A DNA stretch of 8,984 bases from CAZIMM01 sp964540415 (GTDB lineage Bacteria; Bacillota; Clostridia; Oscillospirales; Acutalibacteraceae), in assembly GCA_964540415.1 (NCBI GenBank), contig CAZIMM010000087.1, positions 1 to 8,984 of the forward strand, given 5' to 3'. The notes below the pieces were generated by a model, which made no database searches, was not told the DNA's origin, and saw only the letters and a program-made list of their open reading frames with translations. The position numbers and the translations under genes are program-made. Shown here in pieces: positions 1 to 6,609 of the stretch. Numbering within the stretch: the stretch's first letter is position 1; the number at the start of each line of letters is the position of its first letter.

Positions 1-1367
1 GCCTGAACATAAACTCCGCCTGTTTCACAAAGGGCAAAGCCGTGAAGAATATTGCCGTCTGCGACAAGTCCGTCGCCCGTGTTCTTCAGCGTCACATAAA
101 AATCGCTGCCGTCAACCCTTGTGTTTTCAACCGTTGCTGCAGTGTAACAATCGCTTTTGCCGTATACCATATTCTCTGCGCAGGCTGCCATTCTTTCGCC
201 CACGGGCTGCTTTGCACCGGGGTGAATTGAGTCTTCCGATTCAATGTAACCGAGGCTCAAATCGTATATTGTCACAACCGAGCGTGAAGCCGGGTCTTTC
301 TTTTGAAAATCAACAAACTCGTTGTTGTGAAGGTTGAATTTGTTGTTGCCGTATGCAAAAGGTGCAACCTGCGTTGCAATGAACGGCAGCTTGCCATTGC
401 AGCAGAACAGCTCGCTGTAGGAGTTTTGCAGCAGCTCCAGCCCTCGCTCATAATATCCGATGTCCCAGTTGCCGAGAATTTCCGATTCGCCCTGATACCA
501 TATCATACCGGAAATTGCAAAATTGCGCAGCGGAGACACCTTTTTGTTGTAGTTTGCCGTCATTGTGGAATACCACACAACCGCGCTGCTGTCCCAGCTT
601 TCGGCAGGCGCATACATATTCTTTTCTTTCAGATAGTCTGCAAAAGCCTTGTCGCTGTCGATTGTTTCTCTTGACAGCCACGAGGCAAGCACGCTGCCGC
701 CGAGGTTTGGCATGAGGATGCCCACGGGCATATCAAGCTTTTTTTGAAGCTCCTGCGCAAAGAAGAACGAAACTGCAGAGATTCCGCCGACTTCGCCGTT
801 GTCGCCCTTGAGCCAGCGGCAGCTGCCCTGCTCAATGTCGTCCTGTGCCTCAAGCGGGAATTCATCCGGCTTGCCGTTGTAGGTGGCATAGGGGTCGATG
901 AATAAAAACCGCAGCCATTCGCTGCCCGTTTTGTTCTGCTCATATGTGTCGCTTTGACCCAGCGGATACTGCATATTCGACTGACCGCTTGCAAGCCACA
1001 TTTCGCCGAACACAACATCATTCAGCACGCGGAATTCGGTTCCGTCTGCATAGAATTTAACAGTGTATTCCTCATATCCGCCGGCAGGTGCGGCAAAAGA
1101 AAGGCTGAATTTGCCGCTGCCGTCAATCCTTGACTCAGCGCTTCTGACTGCTGCATCGTTATTGTCGATGAGCGAACAGGTCACCGAACTGCCCGCTGTT
1201 CCCGTTCCCGCGAAAATAGCAGCCTTATTCTGTTCAAACAGCATAGAATCGCCGTAAACATTGTAAAGCGCTGCCTTTGCCGGAGCAGCAGCGGCTGTTG
1301 CCGCCATTCCCGCCGTGAATGCGATGCAGAGAATGAAAGTGATGATGCTTTTTGCCGTTTTTTTCAT
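1..1367 (-). CDS. Secreted sialate O-acetylesterase-like SGNH esterase (3' end cut off)
   Basis: Translation of the minus strand from the ATG at 1367 gives 455 uninterrupted residues running off the window edge, so the C-terminus is missing. Residues 1-32 form a signal peptide: KK charge, hydrophobic core, Ala-rich cleavage region. An Ig-like/jelly-roll stretch follows (about 35-118), then an SGNH hydrolase domain. Key motifs are GEMWLASGQSNM (nucleophile Ser130 in GQSNM), GGS near 224-226, WYQGES (291-295, oxyanion/substrate block) and DSIHPG (Asp379-x-x-His382, the other catalytic pair). These are the hallmarks of the sialate O-acetylesterase family, which removes O-acetyl groups from sialic acids or, in many bacterial members, from plant or other glycans; the true substrate cannot be told here. 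An AGAGGAGG ribosome site (1383-1376) overlaps the stop codon of the upstream gene, so it is the third gene of the leftward operon. Family assignment is strong; specificity is open. Confidence 0.9.
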   Translation of the reverse strand, partial: MKKTAKSIITFILCIAFTAGMAATAAAAPAKAALYNVYGDSMLFEQNKAAIFAGTGTAGSSVTCSLIDNNDAAVRSAESRIDGSGKFSLSFAAPAGGYEEYTVKFYADGTEFRVLNDVVFGEMWLASGQSNMQYPLGQSDTYEQNKTGSEWLRFLFIDPYATYNGKPDEFPLEAQDDIEQGSCRWLKGDNGEVGGISAVSFFFAQELQKKLDMPVGILMPNLGGSVLASWLSRETIDSDKAFADYLKEKNMYAPAESWDSSAVVWYSTMTANYNKKVSPLRNFAISGMIWYQGESEILGNWDIGYYERGLELLQNSYSELFCCNGKLPFIATQVAPFAYGNNKFNLHNNEFVDFQKKDPASRSVVTIYDLSLGYIESEDSIHPGAKQPVGERMAACAENMVYGKSDCYTAATVENTRVDGSDFYVTLKNTGDGLVADGNILHGFALCETGGVYVQ

Positions 1368-1382
1368 TGCAGAGACCTCCTC

Positions 1383-3209
1383 TTATTTTACATCGGAATA
1401 GACATAATCAAATCTGCCGATCGGTGCCGCGTCGCCGTCCTTGTAGAACGAGAAAATATCATATTCGCCGCTGTCGTTCTTTTGAAAGTTGTCAGCCCAC
1501 TTGAAGCGCAGATTGATAAGCGAATCATTGTATTTGTCGATGCCCAGAACAGAATAAGGCACTTTCAGCATCATTTTGTTGCCCTGCGTTCTCATTTCAA
1601 CATTGTCGGTGCTGCTCCAGTTCCAACCGCCGTTGCAGCGGCTTATAACACCGTCGCCTTGAAGATTGACAGCAAAATCATAGCCGTACCAGTTCGGATT
1701 GCCGCCGTTTGTGTTGATGAACAAAATCATCCTGTTGTCACCCGGTTCACCGACGATTTCGGCGGCAGTTTCTGCGTAGAAATACACATTCTTTTCATCG
1801 TGCGCCGTTTTCATGAGGGTGAAATCATTCCTGCCTGTTGTGTTGGTGTAATGCAGTGAGCCGAAGCCGTCACAATCGCGGTTCGCCGTGTCGTTACGGT
1901 AATCTGTGTACACCGCCGTTATTTTATCGCTGTTCCATTGGCCAAATGAGCCTTGAATGTCAACTGTGACATATTCTCCGACATCAACCCTGTTTTCGGC
2001 ACCCTTATACCGGTTGACATATCCGGCAAGCTGCATATAATAGTTGTCCCCGAAAAGCTCGTTCATCGGTTCAACATCGCGGCTGTTGTTGTAATCGGCG
2101 CAATCGCAGAAAAGTATCGGCTTCTCTGTGTTTCCGTCATCGCCGCGCTGAGCCACCCACTCATTCCAGCCGGTAACAAAAACCGTCGGCGTGTTTTGTT
2201 TTAAGGCGTATTCCCACTGTTCTGCAAAATTGTAGCCATAAAGCACGGCGTTTTCGCTTTTGTCATTTGCGCCGTTGTGCCAGCTTCGTGTTCTGTCGTT
2301 GCCCGAATACCACGCGGTGTTGCTGAAGCTGACAGTGTCGGAATGCTGGGCGACAGAAACGCTGATTACGGTTTTGCGCAGCAGCTTGTCACGGTAAACA
2401 GCTTTTTGGGTGAGGCTTCTCGAAAACTCTATCCACGGCCATGCGTCAAGCTTTTTCTTCTCAGTCGGCCACTGGGAAAGCTTGATTGTGAAATATTCTT
2501 TGATTTCATCGCTCAGCCCGTCCGGCGAACCGATTAAAAGCGGCTTGCCGTCCCACCTGAACCACATTTTATCAAGCTGCGGATATTTCTCATAAAGCTG
2601 CGCGTTATTGTAAATCTCATCGTACAGTCTTGCAATCGTGTCCGCTGAGCAGGTGTATGTATAGAACGCCAGCTGCGGAACCTTGAAGCCCTGCAGCATC
2701 ATTTCGTACGACACATCAATGAGATCAATCACTCTTTCGGTGTAAGTGAAGGCATTTGTTGTGTCGAAAATAACATAGTCGATTCCGGCGTCCGAAAGCA
2801 TCTGAGCATGCTTGCGAAGCACCCATTTGTCGGAGGATTTGTAATAGCCGAACATCGGCTCACCCCAGAAGTGGTGCGCACCCACCGGACCTCCGCCTGC
2901 AGCAAGCCAGTTTTCGTGGGAAAGTATTGCGGAAGGGTCGCTTGCAACAATTTTGCTGTTGTCATACGGCCCGCCCGTGCCGTGCTCGCCCTGCCAGAGA
3001 AAATAAAAAATCCCGACGGTTTTTCCGGACTGAATCAATCTGAAGCTGTCGGTGGGGATTTCTCTGCCGAGGTCATCCGTCCCCGCAAGTGCACCGTTCA
3101 CCGGTGAATATTCACCGATATATTTTTGTCTGCCGTCATGCCCGAAAATAAAACTGAAAAAGAAGCAGAAAACAGCGGTAAGCAGGCTGATTATTCTGTT
3201 GAGCATCAT
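1383..3209 (-). CDS. Secreted GH99/GH71-like putative glycoside hydrolase with C-terminal CBM9-like domain
   Basis: The product is 608 residues. A hydrophobic N-terminus (about 4-23) without a clear Ala-x-Ala site suggests export or membrane tethering. Residues about 60-400 look like a GH99/GH71-type (beta/alpha)8 barrel: GIFYFLWQGEHG (66-77), FGYYKSSDKWVLRKHAQML (120-138), AGIDYVIFDT (141-150), MWFRWDGKPLLIG (215-227) and TGWNEW (346-351). Glu350 in WNEW is the best catalytic candidate, by analogy with the conserved NEW segment of GH99 and WbsX-like proteins. Residues about 410-608 resemble a CBM9/DOMON-like beta-sandwich (GSFGQWNSDKI, then DEKNVYFYAET and MILFINTNGG), which probably binds sugar. 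GH99 enzymes act on alpha-mannosides, but identity to characterised members looks low, so substrate is not assigned. ATG at 3209 is chosen because it lies 7 bases after AGAGG; an in-frame TTG at 3224 would add five residues and overlap the upstream stop. Second gene of the operon. Confidence 0.75.
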   Translation of the reverse strand: MMLNRIISLLTAVFCFFFSFIFGHDGRQKYIGEYSPVNGALAGTDDLGREIPTDSFRLIQSGKTVGIFYFLWQGEHGTGGPYDNSKIVASDPSAILSHENWLAAGGGPVGAHHFWGEPMFGYYKSSDKWVLRKHAQMLSDAGIDYVIFDTTNAFTYTERVIDLIDVSYEMMLQGFKVPQLAFYTYTCSADTIARLYDEIYNNAQLYEKYPQLDKMWFRWDGKPLLIGSPDGLSDEIKEYFTIKLSQWPTEKKKLDAWPWIEFSRSLTQKAVYRDKLLRKTVISVSVAQHSDTVSFSNTAWYSGNDRTRSWHNGANDKSENAVLYGYNFAEQWEYALKQNTPTVFVTGWNEWVAQRGDDGNTEKPILFCDCADYNNSRDVEPMNELFGDNYYMQLAGYVNRYKGAENRVDVGEYVTVDIQGSFGQWNSDKITAVYTDYRNDTANRDCDGFGSLHYTNTTGRNDFTLMKTAHDEKNVYFYAETAAEIVGEPGDNRMILFINTNGGNPNWYGYDFAVNLQGDGVISRCNGGWNWSSTDNVEMRTQGNKMMLKVPYSVLGIDKYNDSLINLRFKWADNFQKNDSGEYDIFSFYKDGDAAPIGRFDYVYSDVK

Positions 3210-3213
3210 CGCT

Positions 3214-3221
3214 TCACCTCT
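3214..3221 (-). promoter_or_regulatory. Ribosome binding site deciding the start of the GH99-like gene
   Basis: AGAGGTGA on the minus strand begins at the last base of the deacetylase stop codon and lies ahead of a double ATG at 3209/3206. From the last G of AGAGG to the ATG at 3209 there are 7 bases, which is ideal. This favours the first ATG over the TTG at 3224, which would lie upstream of this site. The overlap with the previous stop suggests translational coupling. Confidence 0.65.
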
Positions 3222-4078
3222 CAAAATGCGGGAATTTCGTCTTTGAACAGCAGATAAAACTCCGCGTTCGTAACCGTAACGACATCCGGCGCTTCGGCCA
3301 TCATTTTTATCAGCTGCTCAAATTCTTCGTAGCTGTCATGAAGGTCAAGCTCATAGCCGTGTCCCCAGACGCAGAACAGCATGTCCCCGCTGCAGTCGGC
3401 AGATAAGAACTGTTCTGCCAGTTCAAGCAGATTTCCGTCGGAAACCGAACAGGTGGGATACCATTTCAAAAAGCATTCGGGCAAAGCAAAGCTGTGGGTT
3501 GCCGTGGTTGCTCTTGCAAAGCCTGTCCGAGTACCCTTTGAAATCAATTCGACGGTTTTGTCGGTGTATTCCGTGTCTCCGCCCGGCCATGCCATCCCCA
3601 ATGGGTAAACCCCTGTGTATTTATATATGTTGATTGCATCTGCATTTATTTCGCGCCGGAGCTTTGGCGGTGAATTGTCAAAATTCTTCAGTGAAGAATG
3701 GCTGAGCGAATGCACCTCCACATCAAAGCCGTCATACACTCCCGATTCAAGCTCGGCTGCGGTGAATCTTTTGTGTGTTATGTCCGGTCTGCCCAGTGAC
3801 TCGCCAACCCATGCCCATTCCTCGCCGCAAAGCCCGGTGTTGATGTTAAAGGTACAATCGTAAAAGCCGTGCGCCTTGCAGATTTCTATTATCATTAAAT
3901 CCTGGGTTATTCCGTCGTCAAAGCTGATTGTAAAGTATTTCTTCGGAGTGCCGTTGCGTTCGAGCTCCGGCGAGAGCTGCGCAGTTTGAGTCCACTCTTT
4001 GAATTTTGCCGCCTGAAACGGAATAACTGTCAGCAAAAACGCCATGAAGAATGAAATTATCCGCCTGCAAATCAGCAT
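3221..4078 (-). CDS. Secreted polysaccharide deacetylase (CE4/NodB-like)
   Basis: The 285-residue product opens with a signal peptide (about 1-24: RR charge, long hydrophobic run, PFQAA near the cut site). A NodB-homology domain fills about 48-275. Visible CE4 motifs: SFDDG (52-56; Asp54 expected base, Asp55 metal ligand), HSLSH (123-127; His123 and His127 metal ligands), AWPGG (163-167, motif 3) and WGHGYEL (238-244; His240 likely catalytic acid). In motif 3 the Arg of the RxPxG consensus is replaced by Ala163, as in divergent subgroups with AYPYG-like versions. Such enzymes remove N- or O-acetyl groups from GlcNAc polymers, peptidoglycan or xylan with a divalent metal; the substrate here is unknown. 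It is the first gene of the leftward operon, with its stop 11 bases before the next start. ATG 4078 is preferred over an in-frame GTG at 4096, which lies upstream of the ribosome site. Confidence 0.9.
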   Translation of the reverse strand: MLICRRIISFFMAFLLTVIPFQAAKFKEWTQTAQLSPELERNGTPKKYFTISFDDGITQDLMIIEICKAHGFYDCTFNINTGLCGEEWAWVGESLGRPDITHKRFTAAELESGVYDGFDVEVHSLSHSSLKNFDNSPPKLRREINADAINIYKYTGVYPLGMAWPGGDTEYTDKTVELISKGTRTGFARATTATHSFALPECFLKWYPTCSVSDGNLLELAEQFLSADCSGDMLFCVWGHGYELDLHDSYEEFEQLIKMMAEAPDVVTVTNAEFYLLFKDEIPAF

Positions 4079-4085
4079 ACGGCGT

Positions 4086-4093
4086 TCTCCTTT
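4086..4093 (-). promoter_or_regulatory. Ribosome binding site deciding the deacetylase start
   Basis: AAAGGAGA on the minus strand is a near-perfect Shine-Dalgarno site, with 8 bases between GGAG and the ATG at 4078. The alternative GTG at 4096 sits just upstream of it and has no such site of its own, so ATG is the likely start. Confidence 0.8.
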
Positions 4094-4099
4094 CACAGT

Positions 4100-4126
4100 A
4101 AAAAATGCTGCAGAGCCCTTCTGCAG
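4100..4126 (-). terminator. Terminator-like hairpin in the leader of the leftward operon
   Basis: Read on the minus strand, CTGCAGA (4126-4120), loop AGGGC (4119-4115) and TCTGCAG (4114-4108) form a perfect 7-bp stem with a 5-base loop. CA and then six T (4105-4100) follow. This has the form of an intrinsic terminator. It lies between the proposed promoter (4161-4169) and the ribosome site (4086-4093) of the deacetylase, and no gene upstream on this strand ends here. A leader attenuator is therefore the simplest reading. The stem is only moderately strong, so activity is inferred. Confidence 0.55.
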
Positions 4127-4148
4127 AGAGATCCGAAGCAGCAGAAAG
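4117..4148 (-). other. Possible antiterminator hairpin overlapping the leader terminator
   Basis: On the minus strand CTTTCTGC (4148-4141) can pair with GCAGAAGG (4124-4117) in an 8-bp stem with one G-U pair and a 16-base loop. The 3' arm uses most of the 5' arm and loop of the terminator hairpin, so the two folds exclude each other. What would choose between them (ligand, protein or ribosome) cannot be seen. No known riboswitch or LicT/SacY-type antiterminator target is recognised. The local repeats of CTGC could also produce such pairings by chance. Confidence 0.35.
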
Positions 4149-4160
4149 ACCTTTTTGACA

Positions 4161-4169
4161 ATTCTAACA
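4161..4169 (-). promoter_or_regulatory. Extended -10 promoter element for the leftward operon
   Basis: The minus strand reads TGT-TAGAAT, an extended -10 (TGn plus five of six matches to TATAAT). No good -35 hexamer sits 16-18 bases upstream, which is typical of extended -10 promoters. Transcription would start near 4154, giving a leader of about 75 bases that contains the hairpin pair described above. Confidence 0.45.
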
Positions 4170-4195
4170 CAAAAAACTGCAAAATAAAAGATGGT

Positions 4196-4224
4196 TTTTC
4201 ATTTTAATAATGTAATCTTATAAT
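4196..4224 (+). promoter_or_regulatory. Possible second, distal rightward promoter
   Basis: TTTTCA (4196-4201), a 17-base spacer and a perfect TATAAT (4219-4224) could form a promoter pointing toward the GH42 gene. It would give a leader of about 150 bases. The -35 matches only four of six positions and the surrounding DNA is AT-rich, so chance is a real alternative. Apart from this and the elements listed separately, nothing else was found between 4170 and 4286. Confidence 0.25.
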
Positions 4225-4316
4225 CAAAGAACGCAGATTTTCGCACTCTTTGCAGCTCTTGCTTCCCGTTTTTGAAGATGTTTTATCAAACCGTATATTA
4301 TCACTGAATATTCCGG

Positions 4317-4344
4317 TTGAAATTTTTTCAAAATCTGTTATTAT
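4317..4344 (+). promoter_or_regulatory. Promoter of the rightward GH42 gene group
   Basis: TTGAAA (4317-4322), a 16-base spacer and TATTAT (4339-4344) form a sigma-A-type promoter, strengthened by an extended -10 TG at 4336-4337. The start of transcription would be near 4351, about 33 bases before the ATG. It is the best promoter in the intergenic region. Confidence 0.65.
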
Positions 4345-4358
4345 ATGTTCATATAAAG

Positions 4359-4371
4359 CAAAACCGTTTTG
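4359..4371 (+). promoter_or_regulatory. Palindrome just downstream of the GH42 transcription start, candidate operator
   Basis: CAAAAC-C-GTTTTG is a perfect 13-base inverted repeat around a single central C, at about +9 to +21 from the proposed start of transcription and immediately before the ribosome site. A repressor bound here could block elongation. LacI-family sites are often of this general form, but the assignment to a family is a guess. Confidence 0.35.
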
Positions 4372-4377
4372 AAAGGA
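4372..4377 (+). promoter_or_regulatory. Ribosome binding site deciding the GH42 start
   Basis: AAAGGA lies 6 bases before the ATG at 4384. An in-frame TTG at 4369, which would add five residues, precedes this site and has no ribosome site of its own, so ATG 4384 is chosen. Confidence 0.7.
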
Positions 4378-4383
4378 AATAAA

Positions 4384-6375
4384 ATGGACAAGTTCAGAAT
4401 AGGTGCATCGTATTACCCCGAATGGTGGACTCCGGAGGAATGGGAAGAAGATTTTTCAAAGATGGCAGACCTCGGATTTAATGTTGTCAGAATGGGCGAA
4501 TTTGCGTGGAGCTGGTATGAGCCGCGCGAGGGCGAATATAATTTTGAGCCGATGCTCAGGGCGGTTGACTGCGCGCAGCGCCACGGTGTCAAGGTTGTTA
4601 TGGGCACAACCACTGCCGTTTGTCCTCCGTGGCTTTATAAAAAATATCCGTCCGTAAAGGGCGGCAACGAAAAGGGACACTATGATTTCGGCGGCAGAAA
4701 GGGACAGTGCCTCTCAAACGAAATTTTTCTTGATTATGCGCTGAAAATTACCGAGGCGCAGGCACAGGCTCTCGGCTCGCACGAAAACATCATCGGTTGG
4801 CAGCTCGACAATGAGCCCGGCTTTCCGTTTAAGGATTACGATGAAAACTGCGCCGAGGGCTTCCGCAAATGGCTGAGGGCAAAATACGGCACAATTGAAA
4901 ACCTCAACAAGGCGTGGTTTTCAATGATGTTTTCAAATGTATATAACAGCTTTGACGAAATCGGCATTCCCGTCAACGCCTGCGAGGGCGGCTGGCAGCC
5001 CGAAATTCAGCTTGATTACAGAAAGTATTTTTCCTTCACATTTAACCGTCTGCTGCGGGCAGAAGCTCAAATCGTCAGAAAGCATTCACCCGGCAGGTTC
5101 ATCTATACAAACTGGCCGGGCGCAAACTGGTCGGTGAACTGCTTTGAGGGCAGCGAATATCTTGACTATGCCGCGTGGGACAATTATGTCGGTCAGCCCT
5201 TCGGCGATAATTACCGTGTGCAGCTGCGTGCGAGCATGGAACACAGCTTTGACCGTAGGCTTTCAAACGGCAAACACAAATTCCTCGTTGCCGAGCAAAC
5301 AGGCCTGCCCAATGCCAACGGAAAAGGGGAGGTGCTCCGGGCACAGACATGGCTGAATGTGGCGCACGGAGCTTTCGGCACAATATTTTTTGAATGGCGT
5401 TCGCCCAAGGGCGGTCCAGAACAGGCATACGAAAGCGTGCTGGGCAGAGATAAAAATTTCAGAGCCGAAACAGAGCCGGTTCTGCGCAGGCTCACGCGCG
5501 AGCTCAGGGAGCACTACGGCGAAATAAGCGGCGCAAAAACCGTGTCCGATGTTGCGGTGCTCTATTCGTACGAAAACAGTTGGGGCACAGACGGCTGGGT
5601 TGTTGACGGACATTACGATGAGGAATTTTTCAACGCCTACGGAGGGTTTAAAAACAAGCTTCGTGTGAATGTTGATGTGGTCGGAATTGACGACGACCTT
5701 TCGTCATATAAGATTCTCGTGATGCCAAACCACAGAATTACCACCGAGGAGCAGGCAGAAAAAATCGAAAGCTTTGTCAAAAACGGCGGTACGGTGGTTA
5801 TGAACACAGAAACTGGCACGCGCGAGGAAACAAACCAGATGCGCGAAATGCTCGAGCCGGGGCTTTTTGCCGACTTGTGCGGTGCGCAGGTTGTCGCCTC
5901 AATCAGCGCCGAGCAGCTGAACCTTGAAACAGGCGAGCAGAGCGCCGCCGAATATACAAACGGCAGCAGGTGTGAGCTTCACGGCAAAATCAATAAGCTG
6001 CGTCTTTGCGGCGCGCAGGCAGCGGCGGTGTATACAACGGGCAGACTGAAAGGCACACCCGCAGTTACAATCAAAGAGAACGGCGACGGCTGCGCAGTGC
6101 TTTATGCAACCGACGGCAATGATGTTTTCTTTTATGAAGCGCTTGCCGGATTTGTCGGAGAACAATTAAGAATAACTCCGCTGCTTGATGTCGGCGATGG
6201 AATAATCGTTTCATCGCGTGTCAACAACGGCACCGAATACATAATTGCCGTAAATATGAAAGACAGCCCCGTAACAGCAAAGCTGAACAGAAAAATGTTT
6301 GACGTGCTTTCGCAAAAAGAGTTGAGCGGAGAAATAACGGTTGACGGTTACGATGTGCTGTATCTCAAAGCATGA
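4384..6375 (+). CDS. Beta-galactosidase, glycoside hydrolase family 42
   Basis: The 663-residue product has the usual GH42 length and three-domain order. Residues about 1-375 form the catalytic barrel, starting with YYPEWW (10-15) and VRMGEFAWSWYEPREG (35-50). The acid/base is Glu144 in WQLDNEPG and the nucleophile is probably Glu304 in VAEQTG. Residues about 385-590 form the trimerisation domain with a glutamine-amidotransferase-like fold (VAVLYSYENSWG; YKILVMPNH), and the end (about 590-663) is the small C-terminal beta domain. The enzyme hydrolyses terminal beta-D-galactosides of oligosaccharides; some relatives prefer galactan fragments and a few act on alpha-L-arabinosides. There is no signal peptide, so it is cytoplasmic. 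The metal-binding Cys cluster of some GH42 enzymes looks absent (Cys109 and Cys156 are isolated). It is the first rightward gene, with its own promoter. Family call is very secure; exact substrate is not. Confidence 0.96.
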   Translation: MDKFRIGASYYPEWWTPEEWEEDFSKMADLGFNVVRMGEFAWSWYEPREGEYNFEPMLRAVDCAQRHGVKVVMGTTTAVCPPWLYKKYPSVKGGNEKGHYDFGGRKGQCLSNEIFLDYALKITEAQAQALGSHENIIGWQLDNEPGFPFKDYDENCAEGFRKWLRAKYGTIENLNKAWFSMMFSNVYNSFDEIGIPVNACEGGWQPEIQLDYRKYFSFTFNRLLRAEAQIVRKHSPGRFIYTNWPGANWSVNCFEGSEYLDYAAWDNYVGQPFGDNYRVQLRASMEHSFDRRLSNGKHKFLVAEQTGLPNANGKGEVLRAQTWLNVAHGAFGTIFFEWRSPKGGPEQAYESVLGRDKNFRAETEPVLRRLTRELREHYGEISGAKTVSDVAVLYSYENSWGTDGWVVDGHYDEEFFNAYGGFKNKLRVNVDVVGIDDDLSSYKILVMPNHRITTEEQAEKIESFVKNGGTVVMNTETGTREETNQMREMLEPGLFADLCGAQVVASISAEQLNLETGEQSAAEYTNGSRCELHGKINKLRLCGAQAAAVYTTGRLKGTPAVTIKENGDGCAVLYATDGNDVFFYEALAGFVGEQLRITPLLDVGDGIIVSSRVNNGTEYIIAVNMKDSPVTAKLNRKMFDVLSQKELSGEITVDGYDVLYLKA

Positions 6376-6561
6376 GGCATCAGACAGGCTACGATGAATT
6401 CCCGCATACGCTCCCCAATGTCAAGACCCGGTCTGTGGCACGGTGTTTGTTGAATGAACAACAGCAACGCAGCTTTTCTGAGGCCTTGACGGCAGAAAAT
6501 CAAAATTCAGCGGGGCTAAGGCAAAGTGATTGTAATCCTCGAGCAAGAATAGCGATATAGG

Positions 6562-6591
6562 TTGGCATGTCAGAACTGTGAATCAAATAAT
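6562..6591 (+). promoter_or_regulatory. Possible promoter for the 6610 gene
   Basis: TTGGCA (6562-6567), an 18-base spacer and AATAAT (6586-6591) match the consensus at five of six positions each. Transcription would start near 6598, leaving a leader of only about 12 bases that begins at the ribosome site. That is short but workable. Read-through from the GH42 promoter is an alternative, since no terminator is evident in between. Confidence 0.35.
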
Positions 6592-6598
6592 ATATTGT

Positions 6599-6604
6599 GG
6601 GGAG
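6599..6604 (+). promoter_or_regulatory. Ribosome binding site deciding the 6610 start
   Basis: GGGGAG sits 5 bases before the ATG at 6610. An in-frame TTG at 6562 would add 16 residues of unconvincing sequence and lies upstream of this site, so ATG 6610 is chosen. Confidence 0.7.
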
Positions 6605-6609
6605 TAAAT

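Larger units (their letters stand above)
4287..4371 (+). repeat. Repeated AAACCGT motifs flanking the rightward promoter
   Basis: AAACCGT occurs directly repeated at 4288-4294 and 4361-4367. A related inverted copy (CCGGTT) lies at 4314-4318 and beyond, running into the -35 hexamer. The spacing brackets the promoter on both sides, as operator half-sites often do. No regulator is encoded in the window, so the binding protein is unknown and the motif is short enough to recur by chance. Confidence 0.3.
6376..6609 (+). other. 234-base spacer without a supported gene
   Basis: This spacer is long for such a compact locus. It holds no clear intrinsic terminator for the GH42 gene; only weak pairings are seen, such as TTGTT/AACAA in the middle and GCCTT/AAGGC, neither followed by a T tract. 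A 62-codon open frame (6372-6560) overlaps the GH42 stop codon as ATGA, but it has no good ribosome site of its own, ends at TAG and has a composition unlike the neighbouring proteins. The sequence up to about 6560 differs in texture from both the coding DNA and the AT-rich regulatory DNA, and could be a remnant of inserted DNA. The last 50 bases hold the likely promoter and ribosome site of the next gene. Confidence 0.5.

Noticed and set aside
629..1021. 130-codon minus-strand open frame
   Set aside because: It is an alternative frame inside the esterase gene, whose own frame shows the catalytic Ser and Asp/His motifs.
1482..1859. 125-codon plus-strand open frame
   Set aside because: It lies wholly antisense to the GH99-like gene, whose reading frame has clear motifs and a ribosome site. 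It is a shadow frame.
2808..3107. 99-codon plus-strand open frame
   Set aside because: It is antisense to the N-terminal part of the GH99-like gene, with no ribosome site or recognisable domain.
3210..3224. TTG start at 3224 for the GH99-like gene, giving a 4-base overlap with the deacetylase gene
   Set aside because: The Shine-Dalgarno site at 3221-3214 lies downstream of this TTG and is ideally spaced for the ATG at 3209.
4108..4126. The 4108-4126 hairpin as a rightward or bidirectional terminator
   Set aside because: On the plus strand no T tract follows the hairpin, and no rightward gene ends upstream of it.
5263..5613. 116-codon minus-strand open frame
   Set aside because: It is antisense to the GH42 catalytic domain; Cys-rich composition and no ribosome site mark it as a shadow.
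6415..6525. Terminator for the GH42 gene in the spacer (TTGTT/AACAA and GCCTT/AAGGC pairings)
   Set aside because: The stems are only 5 bp, one has a very long loop, and neither is followed by a run of T.
6372..6560. 62-codon open frame overlapping the GH42 stop codon (ATGA)
   Set aside because: It has no convincing ribosome site of its own, an odd residue composition rich in N, Q, R and S, and no recognisable motif. The overlap with the stop codon alone is weak evidence of a gene.
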